This document shows positions 47,968 through 56,627 of a stretch of 64,000 bases of DNA, in pieces. Origin of the DNA: Actinomycetospora lutea (GTDB taxonomy: Bacteria; Actinomycetota; Actinomycetes; Mycobacteriales; Pseudonocardiaceae). Under the pieces are notes generated by a model that was given only the letters and a program-made list of their open reading frames with translations, searched no databases and had not been told where the DNA came from. Each line of letters starts with the position of its first letter. The first letter of the stretch is position 1. The DNA lies in the NCBI RefSeq assembly GCF_028737205.1, contig NZ_JAQZAL010000001.1, forward strand, positions 186,001-250,000, read 5' to 3'. The position numbers and the translations under genes were made by a program.

Positions 47968-50601
47968 GTGACGAGCACGACCGACCAGCAGCCCGCGACC
48001 GACACGGGTGACGTCCTGCCCGGCGGCGCCGTGGCCGACGACTTCACCCTGACCTGGACCGGTCTCGAGCCCGACGACGAGGGCCTGCGCGAGGCCCTGA
48101 CCAGCACCGGCAACGGCTACTTCTGCACCCGCGGCGCCGCCGAGTGGGAGGACACCGACGCGCCGAAGCACTACGCGGGCACCTATGCCCACGGCGCCTA
48201 CAACCGCGAGACGACGATCCTGGGCGGGCGCCCGGTGCTCAACGAGGATCTCGTCAACCTGCCGAACTGGCTGGTCCTCAAGCTGCGCATCGAGGGCGAG
48301 GAGGCCATCCGCCTCGACAACGTCGAGGTGCTGGACTACCGCCACTCCTACGACATCCGCACGGCGATGGTCACCCGCGAGTTCCGCTTCCGCGACCGCG
48401 CCGGGCGCGAGACCACGCTGCGCAGCCGCCGCTTCGTCTCGATGGCGCACAGCCACCAGGCCGCCATGGAGTGGACGGTCACCGCCGAGAACTGGTCGGG
48501 CCGCATCGGCGTCGTCTCGGCGATCGACGGCCGCGTCGACAACACGATGGTCGCCCGCTACCGCGACCTCGAGGGTCGCCACCTCGACCCCGTCACGCCG
48601 CGCACCTTCGGGCCGGAGATCATCGCGCTGAAGGTCCGGACGCGGCAGTCGAACCTCTACGTCTCCGAGGCCGCCCGCACCCGGGTCTACCGCGGCCGCG
48701 GGCGCGGCTGGGAGAAGGTGGAGCCGGTCCGCACGCTCCACCAGATGAACGACTACGTGCAGCAGGTGCTCGACCTCGACCTCACCGAGGGCGAGACCGT
48801 GCGCGTCGAGAAGATCGTCTCGTTCTTCACCAGCCACGACAACGCGATCACCGAGACGCTGACCGCCGCCGGGCGCCACGTCGAGCGCTACCCGGACTTC
48901 GCGGGCTGCCTCGCCGAGCACGTCGACGCCTGGGACGAGTACTGGGACGTCTGCGACCTCGAGGTGCCGGGCGTCCCGCGCGTCCAGCTGCTGCTGCGCT
49001 TCCACATGGCCCACGTGCTGCAGGTCTGCTCGCGGCACACGGCGCGCCACGACGCCGGCGTCCCCGCCCGCGGGCTCAACGGCGAGGCCTACCGCGGGCA
49101 CGTGTTCTGGGACGAGCTCTACGTGTACCCGTTCCTCAACTACCGGCTCCCGGAGATCACCCGCGGGCTGCTGATGTACCGCTACCGCCGCCTCGCCGAG
49201 GCCCGCGCGGCGGCGGCCGAGGCGGGCTACCGCGGGGCGATGTTCCCGTGGCAGTCGGGCAGCGACGGCACCGAGGAGACGCAGGTCGTCCACCTCAACC
49301 CGCTGTCCGGCCAGTGGGACCCCGACCACTCGCACAACCAGCGCCACGTCAACGCCGCGATCTTCTACAACGTCTGGCAGTACTACCAGGCCACCGACGA
49401 CCTGGAGTTCCTGCGCGACTACGGCGCCGAGCTCATGCTCGAGATCGCCCGGTTCTGGGCGTCGATCGCGCACCGCAACCCCAACACCGGCCGCTACGAG
49501 ATCCACGGCGTGATGGGGCCCGACGAGTTCCACGAGCGCTACCCGGGGTCCGAGGACGGCGGGCTGCGCAACAACGCCTACACCAACGTCATGGTCGCGT
49601 GGATCTGCGCGACCGCCCCAAAGGTGCTCGCGCTGCTGCCCAAGAGCCGGCGCCGCGCGCTGCGCAGCCGGCTGGGCATCACCGACGACGAGATCACCCG
49701 CTGGTCGGAGATGTGCACCTCGATGACGGTGCCGACCCACCACGACGACGACGGTCACCCGGTGATCACGCAGTTCGAGGGCTACGAGGCGCTCGGCGAG
49801 CTCGACTGGGAGGGCTACCGGGCCCGGCACCGCAACATCCAGCGGATGGACCGCATCCTCAAGGCCGAGGGTGACGACCCCGACCGCTACAAGCTGGCCA
49901 AGCAGGCCGACGCGGTGATGCTGTTCTTCCTGTTCGGCGACGACGAGCTGCGCGAGATCTTCTCCCGGCTCGGGTACGACGCGATCGCCGACGACGACGA
50001 CCTCGCCCGCCGCACCATCGCGTACTACGACCGGCGCACCTCGCACGGCTCGACGCTCTCGCTCGTCGCGCACGCCGCGGTGCTGGCCGGCATCGATCCC
50101 GAGAGCTCCTGGGAGCGCTTCCTCGTCGCCGTCGAGTCCGACATCGGCGACGTGCAGGGCGGCACCACCAAGGAGGGCATCCACATGGGGGTCATGTCGG
50201 GGACCCTCGACCTGCTCCAGCGGGCCTACCTCGGCGCCGGCGCCCGCGACGGCGTGCTGACCTTCTCGCCCCGGGTCACCCTGCGCCTCGACGGGCTCGC
50301 CCTCTCGCTGGTGTTCCAGGGCACGACGCTGCGCGTCTCGGTCGCCGGCGGCGCGCTCACCGTCGCCGTGCAGTCGGAGGGCTTCAGCCACCCCGTGCGG
50401 ATCGGGCTCGGCGACGAGGTCCGCGAGCTCGGGGCCGGCCAGGAGTGGACCGTCGATCTCGACGGCGACGGCCGGATCCACCCGCGCGCGACGGCGTCGG
50501 TCGGTGCCGCGACCACGGCGACCCCGGCGAGCACGGCGACCTCGGCGACCTCGGCGACCACCGCCACCGGCGGCCACGACCACGAAGGGAACGGCGCATG
50601 A
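47968..50601 (+). CDS. GH65 disaccharide phosphorylase (trehalose/maltose/kojibiose type)
   Basis: 877 residues from GTG 47968. A beta-sandwich N-terminal domain (to about 330) is followed by the (alpha/alpha)6 barrel. 'HVFWDELYVYPFLNYRLPE' (about 380), 'WQSGSDGTEET' (about 430) and 'EIHGVMGPDEFHERYPG' (catalytic Glu, about 516) are GH65 motifs; 'RTSHGSTLSLVAHA' (about 690) binds phosphate. The enzyme splits an alpha-glucosyl disaccharide with phosphate to beta-glucose-1-phosphate and glucose. Which disaccharide cannot be read from sequence; otsB next to it favours trehalose. The last 30 residues are Ala/Thr-rich low complexity. The stop overlaps the PGM start. Confidence 0.92.
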   Translation: MTSTTDQQPATDTGDVLPGGAVADDFTLTWTGLEPDDEGLREALTSTGNGYFCTRGAAEWEDTDAPKHYAGTYAHGAYNRETTILGGRPVLNEDLVNLPNWLVLKLRIEGEEAIRLDNVEVLDYRHSYDIRTAMVTREFRFRDRAGRETTLRSRRFVSMAHSHQAAMEWTVTAENWSGRIGVVSAIDGRVDNTMVARYRDLEGRHLDPVTPRTFGPEIIALKVRTRQSNLYVSEAARTRVYRGRGRGWEKVEPVRTLHQMNDYVQQVLDLDLTEGETVRVEKIVSFFTSHDNAITETLTAAGRHVERYPDFAGCLAEHVDAWDEYWDVCDLEVPGVPRVQLLLRFHMAHVLQVCSRHTARHDAGVPARGLNGEAYRGHVFWDELYVYPFLNYRLPEITRGLLMYRYRRLAEARAAAAEAGYRGAMFPWQSGSDGTEETQVVHLNPLSGQWDPDHSHNQRHVNAAIFYNVWQYYQATDDLEFLRDYGAELMLEIARFWASIAHRNPNTGRYEIHGVMGPDEFHERYPGSEDGGLRNNAYTNVMVAWICATAPKVLALLPKSRRRALRSRLGITDDEITRWSEMCTSMTVPTHHDDDGHPVITQFEGYEALGELDWEGYRARHRNIQRMDRILKAEGDDPDRYKLAKQADAVMLFFLFGDDELREIFSRLGYDAIADDDDLARRTIAYYDRRTSHGSTLSLVAHAAVLAGIDPESSWERFLVAVESDIGDVQGGTTKEGIHMGVMSGTLDLLQRAYLGAGARDGVLTFSPRVTLRLDGLALSLVFQGTTLRVSVAGGALTVAVQSEGFSHPVRIGLGDEVRELGAGQEWTVDLDGDGRIHPRATASVGAATTATPASTATSATSATTATGGHDHEGNGA

Positions 50602-51362
50602 GCGGCACGGAACGGTCCGGATTCGGCGGAGCGATCTTCGACGTGGACGGCGTCCTCGTCGACTCCCCGCACGAGGAGGCCTGGCGCGAGTCGCTCCGCG
50701 AGCTCATGGAGGGCCCCTGGTCGGACATCGTCGCGCAGACGAGCTACACGCCCGAGAGGTTCACGCCCGCGCTCTACCACGAGCGGATGTCGGGCAAGCC
50801 GCGCACGGCCGGGGCGACCGCGGCCCTCGAGTACTTCGGCGTCCCCGACATCGAGCGCCGCGTGCAGGAGTACGGCGAGTACAAGCAGGAGATGATCATC
50901 CGGTTGATCTCGGAGGGCCGCTTCTCGGCCTACGACGACGCCGTCCAGTTCGTCGTGAACGTCAAGCAGTCCGGCATCCCGATCGCCGCGGCGTCCTCGT
51001 CGAAGAACGCCAAGCTCTTCCTCGAGCGCGTCGACCTGTCCCGCTTCGGCGCCGAGGGCAACCTGCACGGCTACTTCGACGTCGACGTCTCCGGCCGCGA
51101 CTTCGCCCAGGGCAAGCCCAACCCGGAGATCTTCCTGACGGCCGCCTCCGAGCTCGGCGTCGACCCGGGGGACGCGTTCGTCGCCGAGGACGCGGTCAAC
51201 GGCATCCAGGCCGCGAAGGCCGGCGGCTTCGGCGCGCTCGGGGTGTCCCGGGCCGACGACGTCGACGCGCTGGCCGCCGAGGGCGCCGACCTGGTCGTCA
51301 CCGACATGGGCACGATCGACCTGTCCGCGCTGGCCCGCGGCGAGCTGGTGAGGAAGTCGTGA
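50598..51362 (+). CDS. beta-phosphoglucomutase-like HAD hydrolase
   Basis: 254 residues. 'GAIFDVDGVLVDSPHEEAWRESL' (nucleophile Asp and acid/base Asp, about 10-32) with a helical cap, 'AAASSSKNAKLFLE' (about 135), 'GRDFAQGKPNPEIFL' (Lys) and 'FVAEDAVNGIQAAKAGGF' (metal Asp). It isomerises beta-glucose-1-phosphate, the phosphorylase product, to glucose-6-phosphate. 4-nt overlaps on both sides (ATGA, GTGA) place it in the phosphorolysis operon. Confidence 0.9.
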   Translation: MSGTERSGFGGAIFDVDGVLVDSPHEEAWRESLRELMEGPWSDIVAQTSYTPERFTPALYHERMSGKPRTAGATAALEYFGVPDIERRVQEYGEYKQEMIIRLISEGRFSAYDDAVQFVVNVKQSGIPIAAASSSKNAKLFLERVDLSRFGAEGNLHGYFDVDVSGRDFAQGKPNPEIFLTAASELGVDPGDAFVAEDAVNGIQAAKAGGFGALGVSRADDVDALAAEGADLVVTDMGTIDLSALARGELVRKS

Positions 51363-52336
51363 GCGGGCTGACCGTCGGCGTGGACGTCGGCGGCACCAAG
51401 ATCGCCGCGGGGGTCGTCGACGAGACCGGCAAGCTCATCGCCTCCACCCGCCGCGAGACACCGGCGACCGACACGCACATGGTCCTGGAGGCCATCGCCG
51501 ACGGCGTGCGCGAGCTGCGCACCGGCCACGAGATCGCCGGGGTGGGCATCGGCGCGGCGGGGTTCGTCGACGCGGCCCGCGCCAAGGTGATGTTCGCGCC
51601 CAACCTCGCGTGGCGCGACGAGGACCTGCGCGGCGAGCTGTCGGTGGCGCTCGACCTCCCGGTCGTGGTCGAGAACGACGCCAACGCCGTGGCCTGGGCG
51701 GAGTCCCGGTTCGGGGCGGGCCGCGACCACGACGACCTCGTCGCGATCACGATCGGCACGGGCGTCGGCGGCGGCATCGTCACCAACGGGCGCCTGCTGC
51801 GCGGCGGGTTCGGCGTGGCCGCCGAGATCGGCCACATCACGATGGTCCCGTACGGGCGCCGGTGCGGCTGCGGGCTGCAGGGCTGCTGGGAGCAGTACGG
51901 CTCCGGGCGCGCGCTGGTGGGGGAGGCCCGCGAGATCGCGCGGCACTCGCCGGCGTTCGCGGCGGGCCTGCTCGCGGCCGCCGGCGGCGATCCGGAGGCG
52001 ATCACCGGGGAGATGGTGACCGCGGCCGCCCAGCAGGGCGACGTGGGCGCGCTGCACTGCTTCGACGAGATCGGCCGCTGGATCGGCCTCGGTCTCGCCC
52101 AGCTGGCGGCCGTGCTCGACCCGACCCTGTTCGTCATCGGTGGCGGCGTGTCCGCGGCCGGCGAGGTCCTGCGGGGCCGGGTCGAGGAGACCTTCCGAGC
52201 GAATCTCACGGGACGCGGTCACCGGCCGGTCGCCGAGGTGCGGCTCGCGGAGTTGGGGTGGGAATCGGGCATGGTCGGGGCCGCCGACCTCGCCCGGACC
52301 AGTGACGACAGTGCCGTTCCGGGGAGTGACCAATGA
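51359..52336 (+). CDS. glk: ROK-family glucokinase
   Basis: 325 residues from GTG 51359. 'LTVGVDVGGTKIAAGVVDE' (phosphate loop), 'VVENDANAVAWAE' (catalytic Asp, about 105), 'ITIGTGVGGGIVTNG' and the zinc motif 'CGCGLQGCWEQYGSGRAL' (about 167). It phosphorylates glucose released by the phosphorylase. There is no N-terminal DNA-binding domain, in contrast with the ROK regulator at 45693. Overlaps both neighbours by 4 nt. Confidence 0.93.
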   Translation: MSGLTVGVDVGGTKIAAGVVDETGKLIASTRRETPATDTHMVLEAIADGVRELRTGHEIAGVGIGAAGFVDAARAKVMFAPNLAWRDEDLRGELSVALDLPVVVENDANAVAWAESRFGAGRDHDDLVAITIGTGVGGGIVTNGRLLRGGFGVAAEIGHITMVPYGRRCGCGLQGCWEQYGSGRALVGEAREIARHSPAFAAGLLAAAGGDPEAITGEMVTAAAQQGDVGALHCFDEIGRWIGLGLAQLAAVLDPTLFVIGGGVSAAGEVLRGRVEETFRANLTGRGHRPVAEVRLAELGWESGMVGAADLARTSDDSAVPGSDQ

Positions 52337-53772
52337 CCGATCCAGCGCCGGGCACACCCGGCTCGAGGCAGAAGACGACCGCGAAGGCGATCCTCATCTC
52401 GATCGTGGCCGCCGTGGGCGGCTTCCTGTTCGGCTTCGACTCCAGCGTCATCAACGGCGCCGTCGATGCGCTGAACGATCAGTTCGGGCTCCAGGACAGC
52501 CCGCTGCTGTCCGGCTTCGCGGTGGCCGTGGCCCTGCTGGGGTCGGCGGTGGGCGCCTGGTTCGCGGGGCCGTTCGCGGACCGGTACGGCCGCGTGCGCG
52601 TCATGCTCATCGCGGCCGCGCTCTTCGCCGTCAGCTCGATCGGATCCGGTCTCGCGTTCGCGGTCTGGGACCTGATCATCTGGCGCTTCCTCGCCGGCGT
52701 CGGCATCGGCATCGCCTCGGTGATCGCCCCCGCCTACATCGCGGAGATCGCGCCCGCGCACATCCGTGGCCGGCTGGCGTCGCTGCAGCAGATGGCCATC
52801 GTGCTCGGCATCTTCGTCGCCCTGCTCTCCGACGCCCTGCTCGCGGGCGTCGCCGGCGGCGCGGCGAACACGTTCTGGCTGGGTCTCGAGGCCTGGCGCT
52901 GGATGTTCCTCGTCGGCCTCATCCCGTCGATCATCTACGCGGTCCTCGCCCTGCGGATCCCCGAGTCGCCCCGCTACCTCGTGGCCAAGGGACGGATGGA
53001 GGAGGCCGGGCGGGTCCTGGCGCAGGTCCTGGGCACGTCGGTCGACGCGGTGCAGCATAAGGTCGGCGAGATCGCCGACACCCTGCGCCGCGAGGACAAG
53101 CCGAGCCTGCGCGACCTGCGCGGGAGCGCGGCCGGCCTGCGCCCGATCGTCTGGGTCGGGATCCTGCTGTCGGTCTTCCAGCAGTTCGTCGGCATCAACG
53201 TGATCTTCTACTACTCGACGACGCTGTGGCAGGCCGTCGGGTTCTCCGAGAGCGACTCGTTCCTCGCGTCGGTCATCAACTCGCTGGTCAACGTGCTGGC
53301 CACCGTCGTGGCGATCCTCATCGTCGACAAGGTGGGCCGCAAGCCGATGCTGCTCGGCGGGTCGGCCGGCATGGTGGTCACGCTGACGATCATGGCGATC
53401 GCGTTCTCGCAGGCCGTCATCACGGTGGTCGACGGCGAGGAGACGCCGAACCTGCCCGGCCCGTGGGGTCCGATCGCGCTCATCGCGGCGAACCTCTACG
53501 TGGTCGCCTTCGCGGTCTCGTGGGGCCCGGTCGTCTGGGTGCTGCTCGGCGAGATGTTCCCGAACTGGCTGCGTGCCGCCGCCCTGTCGGTCGCCGCGGC
53601 CGCGCAGTGGATCGCGAACTTCCTCATCACCGTCAGCTTCCAGGCCCTCGCCGACATCGGCCTGACGCTGGCGTACGGCCTCTACGCACTCTTCGCCCTC
53701 CTGTCCTTCCTGTTCGTCAGTCGCTACGTGCAGGAGACCAAGGGCAAGGAGCTCGAGGAGATGGTGGCGTAA
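52333..53772 (+). CDS. sugar porter (MFS, SP family)
   Basis: 479 residues with 12 hydrophobic segments. Sugar-porter signatures: 'GGFLFGFDSSVINGAVDAL' (helix 1), 'DRYGRVRVMLI' (motif A), 'RFLAGVGIGIASVIAPAYIAEIAP' (helix 4-5, read in parts), 'RIPESPRYLVAKG' (PESPR), 'QQFVGINVIFYYS' (helix 7) and 'FVSRYVQETKGKELEEM' (PETKG-like, near the end). It probably imports the disaccharide or a hexose with protons. Last gene of the phosphorolysis operon, followed by a strong terminator. Confidence 0.93.
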   Translation: MTDPAPGTPGSRQKTTAKAILISIVAAVGGFLFGFDSSVINGAVDALNDQFGLQDSPLLSGFAVAVALLGSAVGAWFAGPFADRYGRVRVMLIAAALFAVSSIGSGLAFAVWDLIIWRFLAGVGIGIASVIAPAYIAEIAPAHIRGRLASLQQMAIVLGIFVALLSDALLAGVAGGAANTFWLGLEAWRWMFLVGLIPSIIYAVLALRIPESPRYLVAKGRMEEAGRVLAQVLGTSVDAVQHKVGEIADTLRREDKPSLRDLRGSAAGLRPIVWVGILLSVFQQFVGINVIFYYSTTLWQAVGFSESDSFLASVINSLVNVLATVVAILIVDKVGRKPMLLGGSAGMVVTLTIMAIAFSQAVITVVDGEETPNLPGPWGPIALIAANLYVVAFAVSWGPVVWVLLGEMFPNWLRAAALSVAAAAQWIANFLITVSFQALADIGLTLAYGLYALFALLSFLFVSRYVQETKGKELEEMVA

Positions 53773-53780
53773 CCGGCCCC

Positions 53781-53814
53781 GCGGGGCACGGCGCGCCGGC
53801 GCGCCGTGCCCCGC
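53781..53814 (+). terminator. 15-bp-stem hairpin terminator after the sugar porter
   Basis: GCGGGGCACGGCGCG (53781-53795), loop CCGG, and its perfect complement (53800-53814). No T-tract. It lies 8 nt past the porter stop and isolates the sugar operon from pimA. Confidence 0.8.
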
Positions 53815-53865
53815 GCCGAGGTCGTCACGGGGTCGTGACGCGGCGCCGATAGGCTGGCGTCCGCC

Positions 53866-55074
53866 ATGCGCATCGGGATCGTGTGTCCGTACTCGCTGGA
53901 CGTGGCCGGTGGGGTCCAGGCCCACGTCCTCGACCTCGCGCACGCCCTGACCGGACTGGGGCACCACGTCGACGTGCTCGCGCCGGCGGGCGAGGACACC
54001 CCCGTGCCCGCCGGGGTCACGCGCGCCGGGCGCTCGCTGGGCATCCCGTACAACGGCTCGGTCGCGCGCCTGACGTTCGGGCCGGTGTCGCTCGCGCGGG
54101 TGCGGCGCTGGCTGCGGGACGGCGACTTCGACGTCCTGCACGTCCACGAGCCGACCGCGCCGAGCCTGTCGTTCCTCGCCCTCGTCGTGGCCGAGGGCCC
54201 CGTGGTGGCGACGTTCCACACCTCGACGCCGCGCTCGCGCACGATGACGTTCTTCGAGCCCGTGCTGCGTCCGCTGCTCGAGCGGGTCACGGCGCGGATC
54301 GCGGTGTCGCCGCTGGCGCGCCAGGTCTACGTCGAGCACCTCGGCGGGGACGCCGTGGAGATCCCGAACGGCGTGGACGTCGGCGCGTTCGCGGGCGCCG
54401 ACCCGCTGCCGGGGCACGCGCACCACGGTGACGGCGCGACGGTCGGGTTCGTCGGGCGCTACACCGAGCCGCGCAAGGGCATGCCGCTGCTGCTCGAGGC
54501 CCTGCGCCCGCTCGCCGCCCAGCGCCCCGACCTGCGCCTGGTCGTGGTCGGCCGGGGCGACGAGGACGAGCTGCGCGAGCAGGCGGGCCCGGAGCTCGCG
54601 GGGCGGATCGAGCTGCTCGGCGCCGTCGACGAGCCCACCAAGGCCTCGATGCTCGCCTCGGTCGACCTGCTCGCCACCCCGAACAGCGGCGGCGAGAGCT
54701 TCGGCGTCGTGCTCGCCGAGGGCATGGCCGCCGGGGCGCCCGTGGTCGCGAGCGACATCGACGCGTTCCGCCGCGTGCTCGGCGAGCCGCCGGCCGGCGT
54801 GGCCGTGCCGAGCGGCGACGCGGCCGCCTGGAGCGCGGCGGTCGCGGCGCTCCTCGACGACCCCGCCCGCCGGGACGCGCTGCGGGCCGCCGGGCGCCGG
54901 CGCGTGGCCGCGTTCGACTGGTCGGTGGTGGCCGCCGCCGTCCTGCGGGTGTACGAGGTCGCCGTGGCGGCCGATCCCCGCCGGGTCGGCGCGACCGGGC
55001 GGCTCTCGGCCCCGGTGACGACGGGATCCCGCGAGCAGCGCCGCCGGGAGCACGACCTACCGTCGTCGTCGTGA
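53866..55074 (+). CDS. pimA: phosphatidylinositol alpha-mannosyltransferase
   Basis: 402 residues. GT-B fold of family GT4: 'CPYSLDVAGGVQAHVLDLAHAL' start (donor/acceptor loop), 'DVLHVHEPTAPSLSFLAL' (about 87), 'VEIPNGVDVGAF', 'VGFVGRYTEPRKGMPLLLEAL' (about 195) and the EX7E-type 'SFGVVLAEGMAAGAPVVASD' (about 280). PimA adds the first mannose from GDP-mannose to phosphatidylinositol at the inner face of the membrane. It overlaps the Nudix gene by 4 nt (GTGA). The pgsA-acyltransferase pair that normally precedes it is 9.9 kb upstream. Confidence 0.93.
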   Translation: MRIGIVCPYSLDVAGGVQAHVLDLAHALTGLGHHVDVLAPAGEDTPVPAGVTRAGRSLGIPYNGSVARLTFGPVSLARVRRWLRDGDFDVLHVHEPTAPSLSFLALVVAEGPVVATFHTSTPRSRTMTFFEPVLRPLLERVTARIAVSPLARQVYVEHLGGDAVEIPNGVDVGAFAGADPLPGHAHHGDGATVGFVGRYTEPRKGMPLLLEALRPLAAQRPDLRLVVVGRGDEDELREQAGPELAGRIELLGAVDEPTKASMLASVDLLATPNSGGESFGVVLAEGMAAGAPVVASDIDAFRRVLGEPPAGVAVPSGDAAAWSAAVAALLDDPARRDALRAAGRRRVAAFDWSVVAAAVLRVYEVAVAADPRRVGATGRLSAPVTTGSREQRRREHDLPSSS

Positions 55075-56120
55075 CCCTCCTCGGCCCCACCGGCGTGCTG
55101 GTGGTCATCGTCGCCACCGCGGTGCTCCTGCTGGTGATCGTCACCGGGGCGGTGCTGGTCGCCCGGGCCCGGCGCCTGGACCGCCTGCACGTGCGCACCG
55201 ACGCCGCCGCGGCGGGCCTGGCGGCGGTGCTCGACCGGCGGGCCGCGGTCGTGCGCGCCATCGCGGCGACGGCCGGCCCCGTCGCGCTCGCCGACGCCGA
55301 CCGACGCGCCCTGCGCGCCGCCGCCCGCGCGGCCACGGCGACCCGCGCGGCGGGCGAGGGCGGTCTCGACGCCGAGCGCGAGGCGGCCGAGAACGACCTG
55401 ACCCGCGCCCTCGCGTCCCTCGACACCGCCGCGCTCCCGGCCGACCTCGCCGCCGAGCTCGCCGACGCGCACGCCCGGGTGTCGGTGGCGCGCCGCATCC
55501 ACAACGACGCCGTCCGCGACACGCGCGCCCTGCGCGGGCGCCGGATGGTGCGCTGGCTGCGCCTCGCCGGCACGGCGCCGGTGCCGCGCTACTTCGAGAT
55601 CGCCGAGCCGGGCCCCGACGGCCTGCCGCTCGAGCCCGCGGTCCGCGCCGCGCAGGACGCGGTGCGGACGGTGGTCATCGACGGCGACGGGCGGGTCCTG
55701 CTGTTCGAGGGCGTCGACCCGGCGCGGCCCGCCGAGTCGTTCTGGTTCGCGCCCGGTGGCGGCGTCGCCGCGGGGGAGGACCCCGTGGCCGCCGTCGTGC
55801 GCACGGTGGGGGAGGAGGCGGGTCTGGTGGTGCGCGCCGAGCAGGTGCGCGGGCCGCTGTGGGTCCGCGAGGTGGTGTTCGAGGCCGACGGTACGACCTA
55901 CGCCGGCCGCGAGCTCTTCCACGCCGTGCACGTGCCGAACGGCCAGGTCGACTCCAGCACGTTCACCGAGCACGAGTCGCGCACCGTCACGGGCCACCGC
56001 TGGTGGACCCCCGCCGAGCTGGCGGTGACGCTCGACGTGGTCCACCCCCACCAGCTCCCGGACCTGCTCGCCGACCCGCGCACGCTCGAGCCGGGCCCGG
56101 TCCCGCTGGCGATCCACTAG
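55071..56120 (+). CDS. membrane-anchored protein with LemA-like helix and Nudix domain
   Basis: 349 residues from GTG 55071. One N-terminal helix ('VLVVIVATAVLLLVIVTGAVLV'), then a helical region resembling LemA (about 35-150), then a Nudix domain from about 195: 'GGGVAAGEDPVAAVVRTVGE' plus 'EAG'. Against the Nudix box (G-x5-E-x7-R-E-U-x-E-E-x-G-U) the Glu after Arg is Thr, while the later Glu-Glu is kept. Since the first Glu is often the catalytic base, activity may be altered. Gene order matches Rv2609c beside pimA. Confidence 0.85.
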   Translation: MTLLGPTGVLVVIVATAVLLLVIVTGAVLVARARRLDRLHVRTDAAAAGLAAVLDRRAAVVRAIAATAGPVALADADRRALRAAARAATATRAAGEGGLDAEREAAENDLTRALASLDTAALPADLAAELADAHARVSVARRIHNDAVRDTRALRGRRMVRWLRLAGTAPVPRYFEIAEPGPDGLPLEPAVRAAQDAVRTVVIDGDGRVLLFEGVDPARPAESFWFAPGGGVAAGEDPVAAVVRTVGEEAGLVVRAEQVRGPLWVREVVFEADGTTYAGRELFHAVHVPNGQVDSSTFTEHESRTVTGHRWWTPAELAVTLDVVHPHQLPDLLADPRTLEPGPVPLAIH

Positions 56121-56121
56121 G

Positions 56122-56532
56122 TCACCACCGACCCACCACGGCGTCCGCGTACTCGCTCCCCACGGGGATCTCGGTGATGACGTCGACGAGCACGCCGGCG
56201 GGGTCGGCGACGATGAAGTGGCGCTGGCCGAACTCCTCGGAGCGCAGCTCGAGCTCGGGCCGCAGGCCCCCGCGCACGACGAGGCGCTCGTACTCCGCGT
56301 CGACGTCGGGCACCTCGACGTTGAGCAGCAGGCCGCGCGCCGCGGTGCGGAAACCGGCGGGCACCGTCGGGTGGTCGGCCGCGACGAACGCGAGCTCGTG
56401 CGCCCCACGCCGCAGGCTGGCGTACCAGTCGACCTCGAAGACCACCGCGAACCCGAAGTGCTCGACCCAGAAGGCCCGGCAGGCGGCGACGTCGGCGACG
56501 GCGAGGACGGGGTAGAAGCCGGTCGGTTCCAT
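56122..56532 (-). CDS. glyoxalase/bleomycin-resistance-like (VOC) protein
   Basis: 136 residues. '[36 protein letters not shown]' (5-40, read in parts) and '[21 protein letters not shown]' (about 105-125) define a single VOC domain with a C-terminal Asp-Pro-Ala-Gly loop typical of small-molecule dioxygenase or resistance proteins. It is divergent from the TetR gene and shares with it the two 15-bp operators, so it is the likely regulated gene. Confidence 0.85.
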   Translation of the reverse strand: MEPTGFYPVLAVADVAACRAFWVEHFGFAVVFEVDWYASLRRGAHELAFVAADHPTVPAGFRTAARGLLLNVEVPDVDAEYERLVVRGGLRPELELRSEEFGQRHFIVADPAGVLVDVITEIPVGSEYADAVVGRW

Positions 56533-56549
56533 GGTGGCGGGTCCTTTCG

Positions 56550-56592
56550 CGTACCGTTGGTACGTGAAGGATGCTGACGTACCATCGGTACG
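56550..56592. promoter_or_regulatory. two TetR operators, CGTACC-N3-GGTACG
   Basis: CGTACCGTTGGTACG (56550-56564) and CGTACCATCGGTACG (56578-56592) are near-identical palindromes 28 bp apart in the divergent gap between the VOC and TetR genes. Cooperative binding of TetR dimers is the expected mode. Confidence 0.85.
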
Positions 56593-56627
56593 TCAAGTGG
56601 TGGGAGCACGTGGTGGGAGGCAGTGCC

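Noticed and set aside
46696-50583. 1,295-residue minus-strand ORF
   Set aside because: It lies antisense to otsB and the GH65 gene, is made of Val/Gly/Asp/Arg-rich shadow sequence, and has no motif or start context. High GC makes such antisense frames long.
52219-55053. 944-residue minus-strand ORF
   Set aside because: Antisense shadow of the sugar porter and pimA, with low-complexity Arg/Asp/Gly composition.
56571-56627. ATG 56571 as the TetR start
   Set aside because: It lies within the operator region and lacks a ribosome-binding site, whereas GTG 56628 has GGGAGG at the right distance.
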